Shown: positions 60,810 through 64,000 of the stretch, piece by piece | Numbering within the stretch: position 1 is the first letter of the stretch | How the letters are laid out: each line of letters begins with the position of its first letter | Source: Bradyrhizobium sp. KBS0727 | GTDB taxonomy: Bacteria; Pseudomonadota; Alphaproteobacteria; Rhizobiales; Xanthobacteraceae | Direction: 5' to 3' | DNA length: 64,000 nt | Assembly: GCF_005937885.2 (NCBI RefSeq) | Contig: NZ_CP042176.1 | Location: 7,063,501-7,127,500, forward strand | Translations under genes and position numbers: made by a program | Notes under the pieces: model-generated | Seen by the model: only the letters and a program-made list of their open reading frames with translations | Databases searched by the model: none | Told to the model about the DNA's origin: nothing

Positions 60810-61079
60810 TTACGGCTTGGCGTTCTGCAAATCCTCGTAGAGCACGCGCGCGGCTGCGGCGTCGCCACGCCGTTCGCTGAAGCCAGTCACTTTGAGGATG
60901 CGCACGCTATTGTCGAGCGCGATGGTGAGGACGTCGCCTTGCTTCACGCCATGTCCCGGGGCTTTCTCGCGCACGCCGTTGATGCGGACGTGACCGGCTT
61001 CGACCAGCGCAGCAGCCGAGGTGCGCGCCTTCACCACCCGCGCGTGCCACAACCATTTATCGAGACGCTGGCGCTCCAA
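60810..61079 (-). CDS. S4 RNA-binding domain protein (Hsp15-like)
   Basis: An 89-residue protein that is mostly one S4 domain: QRLDKWLWHARVVKARTSAAALVEAGHVRINGV, typical of Hsp15, which binds stalled 50S subunits with attached tRNA. The C-terminal tail is short. It follows the helicase gene on the same strand by 24 nt, so the two are probably cotranscribed. Confidence 0.9.
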   Translation of the reverse strand: MERQRLDKWLWHARVVKARTSAAALVEAGHVRINGVREKAPGHGVKQGDVLTIALDNSVRILKVTGFSERRGDAAAARVLYEDLQNAKP

Positions 61080-61103
61080 ATAAGCTCGCCCTCAGATCGA
61101 TCG

Positions 61104-64000
61104 CTATTCCTTGCGGCCGGCGAGCTGTTCCTTCAGCGCTGCCAGTTTGGCGAACGGCGAATTCGGATCGGCCGGACGGTCGCGCTCGCGCGGCGCGGCC
61201 GTGGTAGCCCACTGACGGTGCGACGGGCCGCTGTCGCGCTTGTCGCGGCCGCTCTTGTCACGTCCACCGAAGTCGCGGCCCTTGTCGCGCGCGCCACGGT
61301 CGCCGCCGCTCTTGTTGCGGTCGCCACCCTTGTTGCGATCGCCACCGCCGAACTTCCTGTCGGGACGGTCACCACCGCCCTTGTCGCGGTCGCGCCCCTT
61401 GCCTTCGAAGCGCGGACGCTCGTGACGGGTCTCGGTGCGCGCCTCGGTCGCCGCCGGCGCGCCTTCGGTAGGTGTGCCTTGGGCCGGTGCGGCGGCCACG
61501 GCGCCGTCGGCCGGTGCGCCCTCGCGGGGTTTTCGGAACTCGTTATGGCGACGGCCGCGCCGGTGACGCTGCTCGCCGCGTGGTGCGCCCTCCGCCCCTT
61601 CGCCGGCAGCAGCGGGCTGCGCGCCCTCCTGCGGACGGCCGTGATGGCGCTGGCGGTTGCGGTCGTGATGCGGACGGCGTTCGTCCGAACGGCCACCGGG
61701 CCGCCAGACGTCGATCAGTACCGGCTCGGCCGGTGCATCGGGCTTTGCCTCGGCGCCGACAGCTACTTCGGCCGGCGCAGCTTCGCTGGCGGCGGATTCG
61801 GTTGCGACCTCAGAAGCAGCCTCTGCGGGCGCTTCGCCGACAGGGGTTTCAACCGGCGCGGTCTCGACAGGCGCGGTCTCGACAGGCGCGAGTTCCGGCT
61901 CCACTTCAACAACCGGCTCCGGCGCCGCTTCGGCGACAGGCTCAGGCGCGGCTTCCACTGCGGCCGGGGCTTGCTCGCTCGCGACCGGCAAAGGCGTCAC
62001 CTCAGGCAGCAGGGCTGCCGACGGCGCGGGATCGCCGGAGACCGGCATGTCCGTGACATCGGCGGTCACGGTTTCCGGCACGATCGCATCAGACGGCGTC
62101 TCGGCAACGGCCTCGGTTGGTGCGGCTTCGGTCGCGGAGACAACAACGGGCACCGGCTTCGGCGGCAGCGGCGCGCGGCGGTCCATGCGGTAGCCGAGCG
62201 CGCGCAGGATCGAGGCAAAATCTTCGCCGGCCGATCCGGTCAGCGAGGTCATCGCCTGCGTCACCACAAAGCCGCGGCCGTCGAACGCACCGGCCGGCTT
62301 TTCGCCGGGCGAACTCTCGCGCCAGGCCAAAGCGGGACGAATGAGATCGGCGAGACGTTCCAGAATATCGACACGCACCGCACGCTCGCCGCACTGGCGA
62401 TAGCCGAGCAGCCGATAGGCATCGCGCGGCAGCGCCTTGTCGACCGGGAACGAGGTGCGGCCCGAACTCGCCAGATGCTGCGCGCCCGACAAAGCCGACA
62501 TATCGACATTGTCCTGCTTCTCGGCCCACAAAAGCGAGGCCAGCGCGCGCGCGGCGGGCTTCAAGAGCGCCGGGAAATAGATGTGATAGGCGCCGAAGCG
62601 GACGCCATACTTGCGCAACGTGGCGCGCGACGCCTGATCGAGATCCTTCATCTCCGCGGAGATTTTCGCGCGCTCGAGCACGCCGAGCGCTTCGACCAGC
62701 TGGAACGCGATGCCGCGGCCGATGCCGGTGATGTCCTCGGCCTTGGAAAGTCCGAACAGCGGGCCCAGCAGCTTTTCGATATGCGTCTTCAGCCACAGAT
62801 CGAGCCGGGTCTGCACGGCCTCGCGCGGCGCGCCGTTCAAGCGATCGTCGGCAATGATGCGAATGCGCGGATGCAGCGCATCGTCAGCGGCGACGAGTTT
62901 GGCCACGGCGTCGCCAGTCCAGCGGATGGTGCCGTCGGAGGCCAGCACGATCTGATCGTCGGGGGCTGCAGCGAGCTTTTCGGCACGCGTGTCGATCTCG
63001 CCGGCGAGCACCTGTTGCGCCGCCGCCTGCAGCGCCTTGGCATCCGAGCCGGCTTCTGCTGCATCCGGCGCAAAGGTGAATCCGTCGAGGCGGCCGATCG
63101 CATGGCCTTCAACAATCACTTCGCCGGTCTTGCCAATTTCCGTATTCAAAACACTGTTCTCCCGCAGGCGGCGCATCAATACACTGGTACGGCGGTCAAC
63201 GAAACGCTCCGTAAGCCGTTCATGCAGCGCATCGGACAATTTATTTTCGACTTCGCGCGTGATTCCCTGCCAGTGATCGGGGTCGGAAAGCCAGTCCGGC
63301 CGGTTGGCGACGAAGGTCCAGGTGCGGATTTGCGCGATTCGGCCCGACAGCGTGTCGATATCGCCGTTGGCGTTATCGGCCTGGTCGACCTGGGCGGCGA
63401 ACCATGCATCGGGAATCCGGCCGTTTTTCATCAGAAAACTGTAGAGCGTGGTCACGAGTTCGGCATGGGCGGCCGGCGCCAGCCGGCGGTAATCCGGGAT
63501 CTGGCAGGCGTCCCACAGCCGTTCCACGGCCGCCTTCCCATGGGCCATGTCCCGCACATCGCCGTCGCGGGCGGCGTGATCGAGCACGCGCAAATCCTCG
63601 GCAATCGGCGCCCGGGTCAGAGCCTCATGCGTGGGCGACACCGCCAGAGAGACCTGCAACGAGCCCAGCGAGGCGAAATCCAGCTTCGAATTGCGCCACT
63701 GCAGCATTTTGACGCTGTCGAAGGTGTGGTTCTGCAGCGCGTTCACCAGCTCCGGCTCGAACGGCGCGCAGCGGCCGGTGGTGCCGAAGGTGCCGTTACG
63801 GGTGGCGCGCCCGGCGCGGCCGGCGATCTGCGCGAATTCGGACGGGTTGAGGCGGCGGAACTGGTAGCCGTCATATTTGCGGTCACTGGCAAAGGCGACG
63901 TGATCGACGTCGAGGTTGAGCCCCATGCCGACGGCGTCGGTGGCAACGAGATAATCGACGTCGCCGTTCTGGAACATCGCGACCTGCGCATTCCTTGTGC
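61104..64000 (-). CDS. SUV3-like DEAD/DEAH RNA helicase with long basic tail (partial, N-terminus outside window)
   Basis: At least 965 residues to the C-terminus are present; the N-terminal helicase motifs I-III lie beyond the right edge. What remains starts in the second RecA domain: YLVATDAVGMGLNLDVDHVA and the motif VI segment QIAGRAGRATRNGTFG. A helical region of Suv3 type follows, then a long low-complexity tail with Pro/Val/Glu/Thr repeats (PVETAPVETAPVET, about residues 690-760) and an Arg/Gly/Asp-rich end. The tail is likely disordered and binds RNA or degradosome partners. Confidence 0.87.
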   Translation of the reverse strand, partial: TRNAQVAMFQNGDVDYLVATDAVGMGLNLDVDHVAFASDRKYDGYQFRRLNPSEFAQIAGRAGRATRNGTFGTTGRCAPFEPELVNALQNHTFDSVKMLQWRNSKLDFASLGSLQVSLAVSPTHEALTRAPIAEDLRVLDHAARDGDVRDMAHGKAAVERLWDACQIPDYRRLAPAAHAELVTTLYSFLMKNGRIPDAWFAAQVDQADNANGDIDTLSGRIAQIRTWTFVANRPDWLSDPDHWQGITREVENKLSDALHERLTERFVDRRTSVLMRRLRENSVLNTEIGKTGEVIVEGHAIGRLDGFTFAPDAAEAGSDAKALQAAAQQVLAGEIDTRAEKLAAAPDDQIVLASDGTIRWTGDAVAKLVAADDALHPRIRIIADDRLNGAPREAVQTRLDLWLKTHIEKLLGPLFGLSKAEDITGIGRGIAFQLVEALGVLERAKISAEMKDLDQASRATLRKYGVRFGAYHIYFPALLKPAARALASLLWAEKQDNVDMSALSGAQHLASSGRTSFPVDKALPRDAYRLLGYRQCGERAVRVDILERLADLIRPALAWRESSPGEKPAGAFDGRGFVVTQAMTSLTGSAGEDFASILRALGYRMDRRAPLPPKPVPVVVSATEAAPTEAVAETPSDAIVPETVTADVTDMPVSGDPAPSAALLPEVTPLPVASEQAPAAVEAAPEPVAEAAPEPVVEVEPELAPVETAPVETAPVETPVGEAPAEAASEVATESAASEAAPAEVAVGAEAKPDAPAEPVLIDVWRPGGRSDERRPHHDRNRQRHHGRPQEGAQPAAAGEGAEGAPRGEQRHRRGRRHNEFRKPREGAPADGAVAAAPAQGTPTEGAPAATEARTETRHERPRFEGKGRDRDKGGGDRPDRKFGGGDRNKGGDRNKSGGDRGARDKGRDFGGRDKSGRDKRDSGPSHRQWATTAAPRERDRPADPNSPFAKLAALKEQLAGRKE

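Noticed and set aside
1..64000. CRISPR array, prophage or toxin-antitoxin locus
   Set aside because: No regularly spaced identical repeats, phage structural genes or paired small toxin-antitoxin genes were seen; the short repeats present are dispersed palindromes.

Overview
The window looks like chromosomal DNA of a Bradyrhizobium- or Rhodopseudomonas-like alphaproteobacterium. This is an inference from the high-GC coding style, the protein sequences (CarD with a basic tail, 7Fe ferredoxin next to an S4-domain protein and a SUV3-like helicase, many acyl-CoA and aromatic-degradation genes) and several families of short palindromic repeats of the kind scattered through such genomes. No CRISPR array, phage gene, transposase or integrase was seen.

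Left part (1-20.3 kb): an RND efflux permease (cut by the left edge) with its adaptor; three small secreted Cys-containing proteins, two of which share a strictly spaced four-cysteine repeat; then a gentisate cluster. Two peripheral routes meet at gentisate: a single-domain salicylyl-CoA 5-hydroxylase-like flavoprotein with an aryl-CoA ligase (+ strand), and 3-hydroxybenzoate 6-hydroxylase with a MarR regulator and maleylpyruvate isomerase (- strand), divergent from gentisate 1,2-dioxygenase. A 14-bp site identical at 13 positions overlaps the -10 regions of both + strand promoters, so one MarR protein probably controls both routes. Next come a NitT/TauT-type ABC transporter and a co-oriented catabolic operon (crotonase, aspartate-dehydrogenase-like enzyme, FAD oxidoreductase) of unknown substrate, a PanE-like reductase, bioB and a divergent SDR.

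Middle (20.3-33.5 kb): a small alpha/beta hydrolase, a membrane-anchored RoxA-like dihaem cytochrome c, an HSL-type esterase, a CaiB-type CoA-transferase, and a six-gene operon (FAH-family hydrolase, extradiol dioxygenase-like VOC protein, SnoaL-like protein, branched-chain-type binding protein, class A flavin hydroxylase, Tat-exported amidohydrolase) divergent from a LysR gene. It has the parts of a meta-cleavage pathway.

33.6-39.8 kb: a segment bounded by a 50-bp copy of the 3' end of tRNA-Arg(CCT) on the left and the intact tRNA gene on the right, in the arrangement left by site-specific integration. It carries a two-component system, a PmtA-like methyltransferase, a DedA-family protein, a PlcP-like phosphoesterase and an Agt-like glycosyltransferase: a candidate membrane-lipid remodelling cassette with its own regulators. 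This is the most interesting system in the window.

Right part (39.9-64 kb): an animal-type haem peroxidase, small secreted proteins, a frameshifted PanE-like pseudogene and a truncated CAP-domain remnant, YidB and GlsB/YeaQ-type stress proteins, then a CoA-dependent catabolic cluster (SDR, two acyl-CoA dehydrogenases, two crotonases, VOC protein, binding protein) flanked by two copies of the palindrome TTCCGCTnAGCGGAA. The end holds a nuclease-like protein, an M48 metalloprotease, an AraC regulator, a TauE/SafE permease, CarD, ferredoxin, an S4-domain protein and a SUV3-like helicase cut by the right edge.
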